DNA of 64,000 nt from Actinomycetes bacterium (GTDB lineage: Bacteria; Actinomycetota; Acidimicrobiia; Acidimicrobiales; Microtrichaceae). Location of the stretch: contig JAAEPF010000051.1 of the NCBI GenBank assembly GCA_024222295.1, positions 178,631 to 242,630 on the forward strand. Reading direction: 5' to 3'. The notes under the pieces were generated by a model that worked only from the letters and a program-made list of their open reading frames with translations, made no database searches and was not told the origin of the DNA. Every line of letters starts with the position of its first letter. Within the stretch, counting starts at the first letter, position 1. Of the stretch, positions 34,242 to 43,284 are shown one piece after another. A program made the translations under genes and the position numbers.

Positions 34242-34922
34242 ATGCCCAGATCAAAGCACCCGGTTGATCCACCCGACGGCGTCAGGCGGCCACGTTCGGC
34301 CCGGGGACGCGCCCGCTGGACCAACGACCTGCTGGCTGTCGAGTATCCCGACGCGACGTGCGAGCTCGACCACTCCAACCCCTATGAGTTGCTGGCGGCC
34401 ACGATCCTCTCGGCCCAATGCACCGATGCGAGGGTCAACATGGTCACCCCCGCGCTTTTCGAGCGGTACCCCACGCCTGCGGACATGGCTGTCGCTGAGC
34501 CCGAGGAGCTCGAGGAACTGATCCGATCGACGGGGTTCTTCCGCTCCAAGGCGCGAAGTCTGCTCGGAATGGCAAACACGCTGGTGGACGACTTCGGCGG
34601 AGAGGTGCCCGGCGCCATGAAGGACCTGGTCACGATCCCGGGCGTGGGCCGCAAGACGGCCAACGTCGTGCGCTCGGTCGACCTGGGCCTTCCGGGCCTG
34701 CCGGTCGATACCCACGTGTTGCGCTTGTCCCGGCTGCTGGGCATCACCGAGGAGACCGATCCCGTCAAGGTCGAGATGGAGCTGAACCCGATGGTCCCCG
34801 CCATGGAGCGCGGGGAGTTCAGCCTGCGGATGATCCTGCACGGCAGGCGTGTGTGCATCGCCCGCCGCCCCCGGTGTGCGGAATGCACCCTCGCGTGGTT
34901 CTGCCCGTCGGTCGACCCATGA
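34242..34922 (+). CDS. nth: Endonuclease III (base-excision repair DNA glycosylase)
   Basis: Nth removes oxidised pyrimidines and cuts at abasic sites. The protein has 226 residues. The helix-hairpin-helix reads IPGVGRKTANVV with catalytic Lys138, and LPVDTHVLRLSRLLG carries catalytic Asp156. The 4Fe-4S motif C-x6-C-x2-C-x5-C is complete at the C-terminus (CIARRPRCAECTLAWFC). ILSAQCTDARVN is the usual early signature. The extra 20 N-terminal residues are basic. The gene is divergent from the MshD-like gene and followed by a long non-coding gap. Confidence 0.94.
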   Translation: MPRSKHPVDPPDGVRRPRSARGRARWTNDLLAVEYPDATCELDHSNPYELLAATILSAQCTDARVNMVTPALFERYPTPADMAVAEPEELEELIRSTGFFRSKARSLLGMANTLVDDFGGEVPGAMKDLVTIPGVGRKTANVVRSVDLGLPGLPVDTHVLRLSRLLGITEETDPVKVEMELNPMVPAMERGEFSLRMILHGRRVCIARRPRCAECTLAWFCPSVDP

Positions 34923-35197
34923 CGATTGAGTGCCGCACTGTGCGATCTGTTGTGTGGCCACTCCAAACCAATCGATCGGTTGGTTTTGTCCGTCGACAGT
35001 CAGGCGAGAACCACGGTCGGTGGCCGGTTTGCGGCCAAACGTGCGACCTCGGACGCGGTGCGTGAGATAGTCCCAAAAGTCCCACCAAAAGCGGCTTGGA
35101 GGCGCTCGACAGTGGGCACGACATTGTGCTGGAATCGGGTTCACCAGGTTCCCGCCACCTGGAACGCGATCTTGGGCTCCCGCCGCCCGAATCGCAC
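34923..35197. other. Intergenic region without a recognisable gene
   Basis: The nth-to-small-ORF gap is 334 bp (34923-35256), the longest in the window. I find no ORF with credible protein sequence on either strand. The first 180 bases are less GC-rich than their surroundings and include a near-palindrome (34965-34986) and an A-rich patch with two close copies of TCCCA-AAAG (about 35070-35095). A small RNA, a regulator site or decayed sequence are all possible. Confidence 0.5.
34965..34986. repeat. 22-bp near-perfect palindrome downstream of nth
   Basis: Arms AAACCAA and TTGGTTT flank TCGATCGG, which itself contains CGATCG; only one position per half breaks full symmetry. A further T follows, giving TTTT. 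It could be an operator for a dimeric regulator or a weak terminator of nth. Confidence 0.6.
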
Positions 35198-35223
35198 GAC
35201 CGGCGCCCTTCGGGGCGCCGGTC
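35198..35223. terminator. 11-bp hairpin with UUCG tetraloop
   Basis: GACCGGCGCCC, loop TTCG, GGGCGCCGGTC: perfect stem closed by an extra-stable tetraloop. It lies 33 bp beyond the stop of the leftward small ORF and probably ends its transcript. No U-tract on either side. Confidence 0.6.
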
Positions 35224-35256
35224 TCGCGTCCGGGCATCCACGACGGTGGCGACGGC

Positions 35257-35454
35257 TCAGTTGCCGCCGGGCAACCCGTTGAGCGCACGGATGAGTCGCC
35301 GGTTGGCGGAGCGCAGGTGGCGCTCGATCTCGTAGAGGTCACCCAGCAGGTCGTCGCGGTCGGTGCCCTGGATCTCGCCGGCCGCGGATTCGACCCGCTC
35401 GAGCATCTGGTCGAGGGTTGAGGACAGCGATGTGAGGTCGGCCTGCAGCGACAT
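35257..35454 (-). CDS. Small helical protein of unknown function
   Basis: The predicted protein has 65 residues, almost entirely amphipathic helix (LDQMLERVESAAGEIQG, then LLGDLYEIERHLRSANRRL), ending in GLPGGN. No family is recognised. Support comes from sensible amino-acid composition, its position in a gap otherwise empty, and the strong hairpin just downstream. No good ribosome binding site is visible. It is divergent from hisD. Confidence 0.55.
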   Translation of the reverse strand: MSLQADLTSLSSTLDQMLERVESAAGEIQGTDRDDLLGDLYEIERHLRSANRRLIRALNGLPGGN

Positions 35455-35535
35455 CTGCCGGTTCTACCACCGCGGCGCGTTCGAACGAGCCTCGGGGTGC
35501 ACACAAAGCGTTCGCGGTCGCCGCCACACAATCGG

Positions 35536-35541
35536 TACGTT
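35536..35541 (+). promoter_or_regulatory. -10 element of the his operon
   Basis: TACGTT, 6 nt before the GTG start of hisD; leaderless. There is no room for a classical his leader-peptide attenuator. Confidence 0.55.
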
Positions 35542-35547
35542 GGCACC

Positions 35548-36879
35548 GTGGCCGCCGACTCCCCCAGACGGGGAACCCTCAACCGCATAGACCTGCGCGG
35601 AGTGCACGACCTCGCCTCAGGGCTACCGAGGCCGTCGGTGAACGACGAGAAGCCCACCGATGCAGTCCGCTCGATCCTCCAGGCCGTGCGCGATGGAGGC
35701 GATCAGGCGCTGGCAGAACTAACGGAACGCTTCGACGGCGTCAGGCCGGCCTCCCTGCGGATTCCCGACGGGGAGATCCAGGCGGCGCTCGAGTCGACCC
35801 CCGAAGACGTGCGTTCCGCACTGGAGCTGGCCCGCGAGCGTGTGGTTGCGCATCACGAGGCGCAGCTTCAGGACCCCGTGGCCCACTCCGGCGACGGCAT
35901 CGACATCGAGTCCTGGCAGAGCCCGGTCGCATCGGCAGGGTGCTATGTGCCCGGTGGCCGGGCCGCCTACCCCTCGACCCTGTTGATGACCGCGGTGCCG
36001 GCACTCGTTGCAGGGGTAGACCGGGTGGTGGTGTGCGTACCGCCCGATGGCGACACCGGCTCCGTGGCGCCGGTGACCCTCGCTGCTGCCGGCATCGCGG
36101 GCGTGCACGAGGTGTATGCCGTCGGTGGCGCCCAGGCGATCGCGGCACTGGCGTACGGCACCGAGTCGATCGAGCCGGTCCATGTGGTGTGTGGACCCGG
36201 GAACCTGTGGGTCGCCGTCGCCAAGCAGCAGGTCTCGGGTGACGTGGGTGTGGCGGCGGCGTTCGCAGGGCCGTCCGAGGTGGTGGTGGTGGCCGATGAC
36301 TCCGTGCACGCCGACCTCGCTGCGATCGACATCCTGTTGCAGGCAGAGCATGGTCCCGACGGTCTCGCATGGCTTGTCACCTGGGACGAAGCAGTCGCCG
36401 ACGCCGTTACGGAGTCGGTCGAGCGGCTGGCAGCGGCGGCGGACCGGCGCGACGAGATCTCCGCGACCCTGCAGCGCTCAGGCCACTGCGTCCTGGTGGA
36501 CACGCCCGAAGCCGCCATCGCGGTGTCCGACATCGTGGCACCCGAACACCTCGAGTTGCTGTGCCGCGACGCGGGTTCGCTTGCGCGGCGAGTGCACAAT
36601 GCCGGCGCAATCTTTGCGGGGCCTTGGTCCCCGGCGTCGGTGGGGGACTACCTGGCCGGGCCCAGCCATGTGCTGCCCACGCACGGCAGTGCCCGCTTCG
36701 CTTCGGCGCTCACGGTCGACGACTTCCTGCGCCACCACCACCTGGTCACCGTCTCCGAGGAAGGCCTGAAGCAGGTCGGCCCCGCCGTGGCCACATTGGC
36801 CGATGCCGAAGGACTCGCCGCCCATGCCGACTCGGTGCGCATGCGCCTGGGCGACAGCCAGCCGCGCGAGGAGCACTGA
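35548..36879 (+). CDS. hisD: Histidinol dehydrogenase
   Basis: HisD oxidises histidinol to histidine in two NAD-dependent steps using a bound zinc. The protein has 443 residues. The signature region is ESIEPVHVVCGPGNLWVAVAKQQ, followed by GPSEVVVVADDSV, AEHGPDG, and the later HLELL and GDYLAGPSHVLPTHGSARF motifs that carry substrate and zinc ligands. It is the first gene of hisDCBHAF. The GTG start gives MAADSPRRG; the frame extends upstream, but the -10 element excludes earlier starts. Confidence 0.94.
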   Translation: MAADSPRRGTLNRIDLRGVHDLASGLPRPSVNDEKPTDAVRSILQAVRDGGDQALAELTERFDGVRPASLRIPDGEIQAALESTPEDVRSALELARERVVAHHEAQLQDPVAHSGDGIDIESWQSPVASAGCYVPGGRAAYPSTLLMTAVPALVAGVDRVVVCVPPDGDTGSVAPVTLAAAGIAGVHEVYAVGGAQAIAALAYGTESIEPVHVVCGPGNLWVAVAKQQVSGDVGVAAAFAGPSEVVVVADDSVHADLAAIDILLQAEHGPDGLAWLVTWDEAVADAVTESVERLAAAADRRDEISATLQRSGHCVLVDTPEAAIAVSDIVAPEHLELLCRDAGSLARRVHNAGAIFAGPWSPASVGDYLAGPSHVLPTHGSARFASALTVDDFLRHHHLVTVSEEGLKQVGPAVATLADAEGLAAHADSVRMRLGDSQPREEH

Positions 36880-37967
36880 TGGCACGCCCGCAGGTACGTG
36901 AGGACGTCGCCCTGATGGCCGGCTACCACTCACCGCAACTCGACGTGGCGGTGAGGCTCAACACCAACGAGGCGCCCGAGGCTCCACCGGCCGGATTCAC
37001 AGCAGAGCTGGCAACAGCACTGGGTGACCTCGACTGGAATCGCTACCCCGACCGAGCCGCGCTCGATCTGCGCGCCGACATCGCGCGCCTCGAGTCCGCC
37101 GCGGCCGGCGGCAACCTGGATGCGGCCAGGGTGTTCGCAGCCAATGGCTCCAACGAGGTACTCCAGAGCATCTGCCTCGCCTATGGCGGCGCCGGGCGCA
37201 CCGCCGTGACCTTCGAGCCCACCTATGCGCTTCACTCCCACATCGCCCGTGTGTGCGGCACCGATGTGGTCTCGGGCGAGCGCTCGAACGACTTCACCCT
37301 CGACATGGCCGAGGTGGAGCGGGTGGTCACCACCGAGTCGCCTTCGATCACCTTTCTGTGCTCGCCCAACAACCCCACCGGCGGCGTGGACGCACCCGAG
37401 GAGATCGCAGCGGTGCTGGAGATGGTGGAGTCGGTCGACGGCCTGCTCGTGGTCGACGAGGCCTACGGCCAGTTCGCACCCCACAGCGCCCTGTCGATGG
37501 TCGCCGAGGGGCGATCGCTCGCCGTCACCCGCACGTTCTCGAAGACCTGGTCCGCTGCCGCGCTGCGCCTCGGCTACCTGGTGGGGCCGACCTGGCTCAT
37601 CGAGGAACTCGAGAAGGTGGTTCTGCCCTACCACCTCGACGCAGCCAAGCAGGTTGCCGGGCGCCTCGCCCTTCAGTTCGGAGACGAGATGGCAGCGCGC
37701 GTCGCCCACCTCGTCGAGGAACGCGGGCGCGTGGCTGAAGCGTTGGACGCCATGGCGGTCACCCAATGGCCATCGGGGGCCAACTACATCCTCATCCGAC
37801 CCGACGAGGTAGCCGGCGAGGATGTCTGGCAGCGCCTGGTCGACCGCGGGGTGCTGGTGCGGAACTGCTCCAGCTGGCCGCGCCTGGCGGATTGCCTGCG
37901 GGTGACGATCGGCACTCCTGTCGAGAACGACGCGTTCCTCGAAGCGCTGAGCAGCTCGCTGGGCTGA
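36879..37967 (+). CDS. hisC: Histidinol-phosphate aminotransferase
   Basis: HisC transaminates imidazole acetol phosphate to histidinol phosphate using PLP. The protein has 362 residues, fold type I. VRLNTNEAPEAPP opens the substrate arm. FAANGSNEVLQ binds the PLP phosphate, CSPNNPTGG and VVDEAYGQF contact the ring, and RTFSKTWSAAALRLGYLVG carries the Schiff-base Lys. The ATG overlaps the hisD stop as TGATG. Confidence 0.94.
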   Translation: MARPQVREDVALMAGYHSPQLDVAVRLNTNEAPEAPPAGFTAELATALGDLDWNRYPDRAALDLRADIARLESAAAGGNLDAARVFAANGSNEVLQSICLAYGGAGRTAVTFEPTYALHSHIARVCGTDVVSGERSNDFTLDMAEVERVVTTESPSITFLCSPNNPTGGVDAPEEIAAVLEMVESVDGLLVVDEAYGQFAPHSALSMVAEGRSLAVTRTFSKTWSAAALRLGYLVGPTWLIEELEKVVLPYHLDAAKQVAGRLALQFGDEMAARVAHLVEERGRVAEALDAMAVTQWPSGANYILIRPDEVAGEDVWQRLVDRGVLVRNCSSWPRLADCLRVTIGTPVENDAFLEALSSSLG

Positions 37968-38029
37968 GCCAACAGCGCCCCTGGGAACCGCCTTGCCGCG
38001 CACCCGGTGTGGTCTGCGATGCTTGGGCG

Positions 38030-38629
38030 GTGAGTGACACCCCCCGAAGCGCCACTGGCAACCGCCGCACGGCCGAGACCGACATATCGGTATCGGTGAC
38101 GGTCGACGGCGAGGGCCGCACCGACTGCAACACGGGCCTGCCGTTCTTCGACCACATGCTCGACCAGCTCGGGCGCCACAGCGGCATGGACCTGACCGTC
38201 GCCGCCGACGGCGACCTGGCGGTCGACGCGCACCACACCGTGGAGGACTCCGGCATCCTGGTCGGCACCGTCCTCGCCGACGCGCTCGGCGACAAGCGCG
38301 GAGTGAGGCGCTTCGCCTCGATTCGGGTGCCGCTCGACGAGGCGGTGGTCGAGGCCGTTCTCGATCTCTCGGGTCGTCCCTTCGTGCACTACGAGGTCGA
38401 GCCACCCGGCCAGAAGATCCTTGGTGACCCTCCCTTCGACCCGCAGCTGATGGAGGAGTTCTGGCGGGCATTCGCCGGCTCGGCCGGTCTCACGCTGCAC
38501 ATCGAACTGGTGCGGGGCCAGAACACGCACCACATCATCGAGGCATCGGTCAAGGCCGTTGCCCGTGCACTGCGCGACGCGGTGCGGGTGGAGGGCGCAG
38601 CAGTGCCCTCCACCAAGGGCGTGCTGTGA
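38030..38629 (+). CDS. hisB: Imidazoleglycerol-phosphate dehydratase
   Basis: HisB dehydrates imidazoleglycerol phosphate at a dimanganese site. The protein has 199 residues and is monofunctional, with no phosphatase domain. Metal-binding His/Glu clusters are seen in FFDHMLDQLGRHSG, DAHHTVEDSGI, and NTHHIIEASVKAVARAL. The GTG start follows hisC after 62 bp, a larger gap than elsewhere in the operon, with a weak TGCGAT upstream that might give an extra internal promoter. The stop overlaps hisH as GTGA. Confidence 0.94.
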   Translation: MSDTPRSATGNRRTAETDISVSVTVDGEGRTDCNTGLPFFDHMLDQLGRHSGMDLTVAADGDLAVDAHHTVEDSGILVGTVLADALGDKRGVRRFASIRVPLDEAVVEAVLDLSGRPFVHYEVEPPGQKILGDPPFDPQLMEEFWRAFAGSAGLTLHIELVRGQNTHHIIEASVKAVARALRDAVRVEGAAVPSTKGVL

Positions 38630-39279
38630 GTGACCCTGCAGGTGGGCCACAGGGATCCCCGCGCCCCGCATTGGCGGTACTCGACTACGGGATCGGCAAC
38701 CTGCGTTCCGCCGAGAAGGCGCTCCAGCATGCAGGCGCCGATGCATTCCTCACCTCGGATCCCGACGCCGTGGCGCAGGCCGATGCAGTAGTGCTGCCCG
38801 GCGTGGGTGCCTTCGGACGATGCCGCGAAGCCCTCGCCGAGACCCGGCTCGACAAGGTCGCCCTCGATGCCGTCGCCTCCGGCAGGCCGTTCCTCGGCAT
38901 CTGTGTCGGCATGCAGCTCCTCTACGACGGATCCGAAGAGGCGCCGGGCGCGCGCGGCCTCGGCGTGCTGCCCGGCACCGTCATCCGGCTGCCAGACGGG
39001 GTGAAGCATCCCCAGATGCAATGGAACCGGCTGCGGGTCCGCAGCGATTCCGCGCTGCTGCGCGGCCTGGGAGCAGATCCGTGGATGTACTTCGTGCACT
39101 CGTTCGCCCCCGAGGTCACAGTCGACGTGGTCGCCACATGTGACTACGGGGGCGAGGTCACCGCGATGGCACAGCGCCACAACGTGATGGCCACCCAGTT
39201 CCACCCCGAGAAGTCCTCGGCCGCGGGACTCGCGCTGCTCGCCAACTTCGTCTCGCTCGCGGCCGGCTCGGAGGCCTGA
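38626..39279 (+). CDS. hisH: Imidazole glycerol phosphate synthase, glutaminase subunit
   Basis: HisH releases ammonia from glutamine and passes it to HisF. The protein has 217 residues and is a class I amidotransferase with the triad Cys93 (GICVGMQLLY), His193 and Glu195 (FHPEKSS). VLDYGIGNLRSAEKAL is the N-terminal signature. The partner hisF lies two genes downstream. The start is GTG, overlapping the hisB stop. Confidence 0.94.
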   Translation: MSDPAGGPQGSPRPALAVLDYGIGNLRSAEKALQHAGADAFLTSDPDAVAQADAVVLPGVGAFGRCREALAETRLDKVALDAVASGRPFLGICVGMQLLYDGSEEAPGARGLGVLPGTVIRLPDGVKHPQMQWNRLRVRSDSALLRGLGADPWMYFVHSFAPEVTVDVVATCDYGGEVTAMAQRHNVMATQFHPEKSSAAGLALLANFVSLAAGSEA

Positions 39280-39284
39280 CAGCC

Positions 39285-40022
39285 ATGGACCTGTACCCCG
39301 CGATCGACCTGCTTGGCGGCCGCTGCGTCCGGCTCTACCAGGGCGACTACGACCGGTCGACCACCTACGGCGATGATCCTGTGGCCCAGGCGCGCGCCTT
39401 CGAGGCCGAGGGCGCTCCCTGGATCCACGTCGTCGATCTTGATGCCGCGCGCAGTGGCGAGCCCACCAACCGGGAGGCGATCGGCGCGATCGCGTCCGCG
39501 GTCGACGTGCCGGTGCAGACGGGCGGAGGTGTGCGCGACCGTGCTGCTGCCGAGGCGCTGTTCGACCTGGGCGTGTCGCGGGTGGTCGTGGGCACCGCGG
39601 CACTCGAGAATCCGCAGTTCGTGGCCGACCTCGCAGCGCATCGGTCCGTCGCCGTGGGCCTCGATGCACGCGGCCGTGATGTGGCGGTACGCGGCTGGGT
39701 GAGAGGGTCGGGACGCGACCTGCTCGATGTGGCGGCCTCGTTCGCCGATGCGGGCGTCGACGCGCTCGTGGTGACCGAGATCGGCCGCGACGGGACGCTC
39801 GAGGGCCCCGACGTCAACGGCCTTGGCGAAGTGCTGGCATCAAGTGAGATCCCCGTCATCGCGTCCGGTGGCGTGGGGCGCCTCGAGGACCTGGAAGCCC
39901 TCGGCGCGTTGTCCGCGGATGGGCGCACGCTGGCAGGTGCCATCGTGGGGCGGGCTCTCTACGAGGGATCGTTCGGAGTGGCACAGGCCGTGGCGGCATG
40001 CGCAGCAGGGAGTGCGTCGTGA
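39285..40022 (+). CDS. hisA: ProFAR isomerase HisA (possibly the bifunctional HisA/TrpF type, PriA)
   Basis: The protein is a 245-residue TIM barrel. [20 protein letters not shown] carries the N-terminal catalytic Asp, and [13 protein letters not shown] carries the second one. In many Actinobacteria one enzyme, PriA, does both HisA and TrpF reactions. Here a separate trpF exists at 50.5 kb, so HisA may be single-function. The stop overlaps hisF as GTGA. Confidence 0.92.
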   Translation: MDLYPAIDLLGGRCVRLYQGDYDRSTTYGDDPVAQARAFEAEGAPWIHVVDLDAARSGEPTNREAIGAIASAVDVPVQTGGGVRDRAAAEALFDLGVSRVVVGTAALENPQFVADLAAHRSVAVGLDARGRDVAVRGWVRGSGRDLLDVAASFADAGVDALVVTEIGRDGTLEGPDVNGLGEVLASSEIPVIASGGVGRLEDLEALGALSADGRTLAGAIVGRALYEGSFGVAQAVAACAAGSAS

Positions 40023-40801
40023 ACGTGGCGCGCGTCATCCCTTGCCTCGACGTCGACGCAGGCCGGGTGGTCAAGGGTGTCAACTTCGTGGGCCTGCGCG
40101 ACGCAGGTGACCCCGTGGAGTTGGCGGCCCGTTACGACGAACAGGGGGCCGACGAGCTGGTGTTCCTGGACATCACGGCGTCCTCCGATGACCGCGACAC
40201 CACCCTTGAGATGGTGCGGCACACCGCCGAGGAGGTCTTCATCCCCTTCACCGTCGGCGGTGGAATTCGCACCATCGAGGACGCCCGGCGGATGTTGCGC
40301 GCAGGTGCGGACAAGGTGGGCGTCAACACCGCGGCGGTCAATCGGCCCGAGGTGGTCGGCGAGATCGCATCGGAGTTCGGTGCCCAGTGCGTCGTTGTCG
40401 CGATCGATGCCCGGCGGCGGCAAACCGAGGGGCCCGAAGCCCACGACGGCCCTCCGTTCGAGGTGTACACCCATGGCGGGCGCAACCCGACGGGCATCGA
40501 TGCCCTGCAATGGGCCGAGCGCGTGGCCGGCCTCGGTGCCGGCGAGATCCTGCTCACCTCGATGGACCGCGACGGCACCCGTATCGGCTTCGACAACGAA
40601 CTCAACGCCGAGGTGTCCGCGGCAGCGCCGGTGCCGCTCATCGCTTCCGGCGGCGTGGGCAACCTCCAGCACCTGGTGGAAGGGGTTGTCGACGGAGCGG
40701 CCGACGCCGTGCTTGCAGCCTCGATCTTCCACTTCGGTGAGCACACGGTAGGCGAGGCAAAGCGGGCGATGGCCGACGCCGGCATCAGGGTTCGCATCTG
40801 A
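40019..40801 (+). CDS. hisF: Imidazole glycerol phosphate synthase, cyclase subunit
   Basis: HisF closes the imidazole ring using ammonia from HisH and releases AICAR. The protein has 260 residues, TIM barrel. [20 protein letters not shown] holds the first catalytic Asp, [13 protein letters not shown] the second, and [12 protein letters not shown] a phosphate site. It ends the hisDCBHAF run; hisI follows 3 kb later, while hisG and hisE are not in the window. The GTG start overlaps hisA. Confidence 0.95.
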   Translation: MNVARVIPCLDVDAGRVVKGVNFVGLRDAGDPVELAARYDEQGADELVFLDITASSDDRDTTLEMVRHTAEEVFIPFTVGGGIRTIEDARRMLRAGADKVGVNTAAVNRPEVVGEIASEFGAQCVVVAIDARRRQTEGPEAHDGPPFEVYTHGGRNPTGIDALQWAERVAGLGAGEILLTSMDRDGTRIGFDNELNAEVSAAAPVPLIASGGVGNLQHLVEGVVDGAADAVLAASIFHFGEHTVGEAKRAMADAGIRVRI

Positions 40802-40841
40802 CGCGTCGTGCACACGCATGCCGCGTCCACATGAGCGGCGC

Positions 40842-41486
40842 TCAGTCGTGGTCAGCCGCAGCGCGGTCGCCATCGGGTGCCGGGCGCACCAGGTCGACCA
40901 CGGAGTCGGCGAGGGAGTGCAACCGGCCCGCCAGGAAGTGATCGGCGCCCTTGATGACCGCAACGCCGGTATTGACCCAGCCTTCGACCGCGACTGCCGC
41001 GGACTCGGGATCGCGGAACTGGTCGTGTTCGGCAACGAGCAGGTGCTTGGGGCGGGGATCGCGTCCCGCGACGTCCGCGATGCCGGGCTGTGACAGCGGG
41101 GGAGTCACACAGACCCAGCCGAGCACGTTGGGGTCATCGACCAGAAGCGACACATCGGCGCCGAAGGACCAACCGACGAGCCAGACCGGCATCTCCGTAC
41201 GAGCGCACTGCTCGGCGATTGCCGCCCTCACGTCGTTGGTCTCATCGCTGCCGCCACCGAACGCGCCGCCCGACCGCCCAGCGCCCCGGAAGTCGAATCG
41301 CAGCACTGACACACCCGAGTCCGGCAGGTGGGAGAAGAGGTGCGCGGTCACCGGTGAGTGCATGTCGCCACCCATCTGCGGATGCGGGTGCAGCAGCACG
41401 ACCGATGCATCAGGGTCGCCCTGGGCGTCGGCGGTTTCCGCTGCAAGGTCCACCCCGTCGGACGTTCTCAGCTCCAGTACGGTCAT
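40842..41486 (-). CDS. Alpha/beta hydrolase of the dienelactone-hydrolase-like group
   Basis: The protein has 214 residues. Landmarks are [29 protein letters not shown], the nucleophile elbow [10 protein letters not shown] and [10 protein letters not shown] with the catalytic His. The [13 protein letters not shown] signature is shared by a conserved group of small hydrolases, sometimes called CocE/NonD-like, without a known substrate. It is convergent with hisF and has a leaderless promoter signal. Confidence 0.8.
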   Translation of the reverse strand: MTVLELRTSDGVDLAAETADAQGDPDASVVLLHPHPQMGGDMHSPVTAHLFSHLPDSGVSVLRFDFRGAGRSGGAFGGGSDETNDVRAAIAEQCARTEMPVWLVGWSFGADVSLLVDDPNVLGWVCVTPPLSQPGIADVAGRDPRPKHLLVAEHDQFRDPESAAVAVEGWVNTGVAVIKGADHFLAGRLHSLADSVVDLVRPAPDGDRAAADHD

Positions 41487-41492
41487 GGGGCA

Positions 41493-41498
41493 ACGGTA
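41493..41498 (-). promoter_or_regulatory. -10 element of the 41-kb hydrolase
   Basis: TACCGT on the minus strand, 6 nt before the ATG at 41486. Confidence 0.55.
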
Positions 41499-41557
41499 GG
41501 GCAGAGCAGCAGCGCCCCCGCCGCTTTGGCGACCGGCGCTTCGAGGTGGAGGACAAC

Positions 41558-42484
41558 GTGGACCTGCGAGTATTCACCGAGCCCCAGCAGGGCGCCGCCT
41601 ACGCCGACCTCCTGGGGGTCGCCACCACCGCGGAGCGGTTGGGGTTCAGCGCGTTCTTCCGCTCCGACCACTACCTGAAGATGGGCGACATCAGCGGCCT
41701 GCCGGGCCCGAGCGACGCATGGACCACGCTCGGCGGCCTGGCGCGTGACACCGAGACCATCCGCCTCGGCACCATGGTCACGTCCGCGACGTTCCGCCTG
41801 CCGGGCCCGCTCGCGATATCGGTGGCCGGTGTCGACGACATGTCGGGCGGCCGCGTCGAGTTGGGCATCGGCGCCGGCTGGTACGACGACGAGCACCACA
41901 ACTACGGCATTCCGTTCCCGGCGACGGGGGAGCGCTTCGACCGCCTCACCGAGCAGCTCGAGATCATCACCGGGCTCTGGGAGGCAGCGGTGGGCTCCAC
42001 GTTCAGCTACCACGGCAGCCACTACCGCGTCACCGACAGCCCTGCGCTCCCCAAGCCCGTCCAGCAGCCGCGCCCGCCGATCATCATCGGCGGGTTCGGT
42101 CCGAAGCGCACTCCAGCGCTGGCCGCGCAGTTCGCCGATGAGTACAACGTGCCATTCGCCGACGCGGCGACCACCGCCCAACTCGGACACAACGTCGATG
42201 CCGCATGTGAGGCGATCGGGCGTGAACCCGGCGATGTGCTGCGTTCCGCCTGCCAGGTCGTGTGTGTGTCCGATGACAAGGCGGTGCTCCAGAGGCGTGC
42301 CGATGCGATAGGGCGGGGGCTCGATGATGACCTGCGCGCCAACGGGGTGGCCGGGTCGCTCGAGGAAGCACGCGAGCGGGTTGGCGAGTTCGAGTCCCTG
42401 GGGATCGAACGGCTGTACCTGCAGGTGCTGGACCTGTCGGACCTCGAACACCTCGAGGAGTTCGCATCCCTCATGGAGCCCTGA
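41558..42484 (+). CDS. LLM-class, probably F420-dependent oxidoreductase
   Basis: The protein has 308 residues with a luciferase-like TIM barrel. FFRSDHYLKMG, RLGTMVTSATFRLPGPLA, GGRVELGIGAGWYDDEHHNYGIPFP and PPIIIGGFGPKRTPALAA are typical of the F420-dependent branch of bacterial luciferase-like monooxygenases. The F420 preference is inferred from the family. The GTG start is set by GGAGG (41548-41552) with a five-base spacer. The stop overlaps the nitrilase start as TGATG, so the genes are coupled. Confidence 0.87.
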   Translation: MDLRVFTEPQQGAAYADLLGVATTAERLGFSAFFRSDHYLKMGDISGLPGPSDAWTTLGGLARDTETIRLGTMVTSATFRLPGPLAISVAGVDDMSGGRVELGIGAGWYDDEHHNYGIPFPATGERFDRLTEQLEIITGLWEAAVGSTFSYHGSHYRVTDSPALPKPVQQPRPPIIIGGFGPKRTPALAAQFADEYNVPFADAATTAQLGHNVDAACEAIGREPGDVLRSACQVVCVSDDKAVLQRRADAIGRGLDDDLRANGVAGSLEEARERVGEFESLGIERLYLQVLDLSDLEHLEEFASLMEP

Positions 42485-43284
42485 TGGCACGCCTGGCGGT
42501 TGCGGTCGTGCAACACGACATTGCATGGGAGAACCGTGCGGCGACGCTTGCAGCCCTCGGGCCGGTGGTTGCGGGCGCCGCCCGCGACGGTGCGCGCCTG
42601 GTCGTGCTGAGCGAGATGTTCTCGGTCGGGTTCTCCGCAGACACCGCCGCCATCGTCGAAGGTCCAGAGGGCCCTTCGACGACGTTCCTGGTGGACCACG
42701 CCGCGAGCCTCGGGGTCTGGGTGGTCGGCTCGGTGTGCATCGCCGATGGCGAAGCGGAGCTGCCCCGCAACGTGGCCGTGCTGGCCGGACCCGATGGTTC
42801 CGTGCACCGCTATCCGAAGCGCCACCTGTTCTCCTATGCAGGTGAAGACCAACGCATCGGCCCGGGGTTCCAGACGCTCACGGTCGACATCGATGGCGTT
42901 CGTACGTCGGTGTTCGTCTGCTATGACCTGCGGTTCGCGGATGACTTCTGGCAGCTGGCGGAAGCCACCGACGCCTACGTGGTCGTTGCCAACTGGCCGG
43001 CGGCGCGCACGTCGCACTGGCGGGCCCTGCTGGTCGCCCGGGCGATTGAGAACCAGGCATGGGTCCTGGGCGCCAACAGGGTCGGCGCGGGCGGCAACAT
43101 CGACTACGAGGGCGACTCGCTGGTGGTCGATCCGCTGGGTGAGGTGGTGGCCGACGGCCATGGGCTCGGCGAGGCAGTGCTGACCGCGACCGTTGACACG
43201 GCGCGTGTGGCCGAGGTGCGCGCCCGGTACCCATTCCTTGCGGATCGCGTGGTGCCGGTACCCTCGATGCCTGATGACGACTGA
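42484..43284 (+). CDS. Carbon-nitrogen hydrolase (nitrilase superfamily, omega-amidase-like)
   Basis: The protein has 266 residues. The Glu-Lys-Cys triad is Glu44 (VLSEMF), Lys112 (RYPKRHLFSYAGE) and Cys146 (VFVCYDLRF). The latter two motifs resemble YafV/Nit2-type omega-amidases that clear alpha-ketoglutaramate and related metabolites; this is a family-level inference. It starts in the LLM stop codon and its last 11 bases contain the start of the GroES-like gene. Confidence 0.87.
   Translation: MARLAVAVVQHDIAWENRAATLAALGPVVAGAARDGARLVVLSEMFSVGFSADTAAIVEGPEGPSTTFLVDHAASLGVWVVGSVCIADGEAELPRNVAVLAGPDGSVHRYPKRHLFSYAGEDQRIGPGFQTLTVDIDGVRTSVFVCYDLRFADDFWQLAEATDAYVVVANWPAARTSHWRALLVARAIENQAWVLGANRVGAGGNIDYEGDSLVVDPLGEVVADGHGLGEAVLTATVDTARVAEVRARYPFLADRVVPVPSMPDDD

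Noticed and set aside
35460..35547. Histidine attenuator or leader peptide before hisD
   Set aside because: No short ORF with a His run, and the promoter appears to abut the hisD start.
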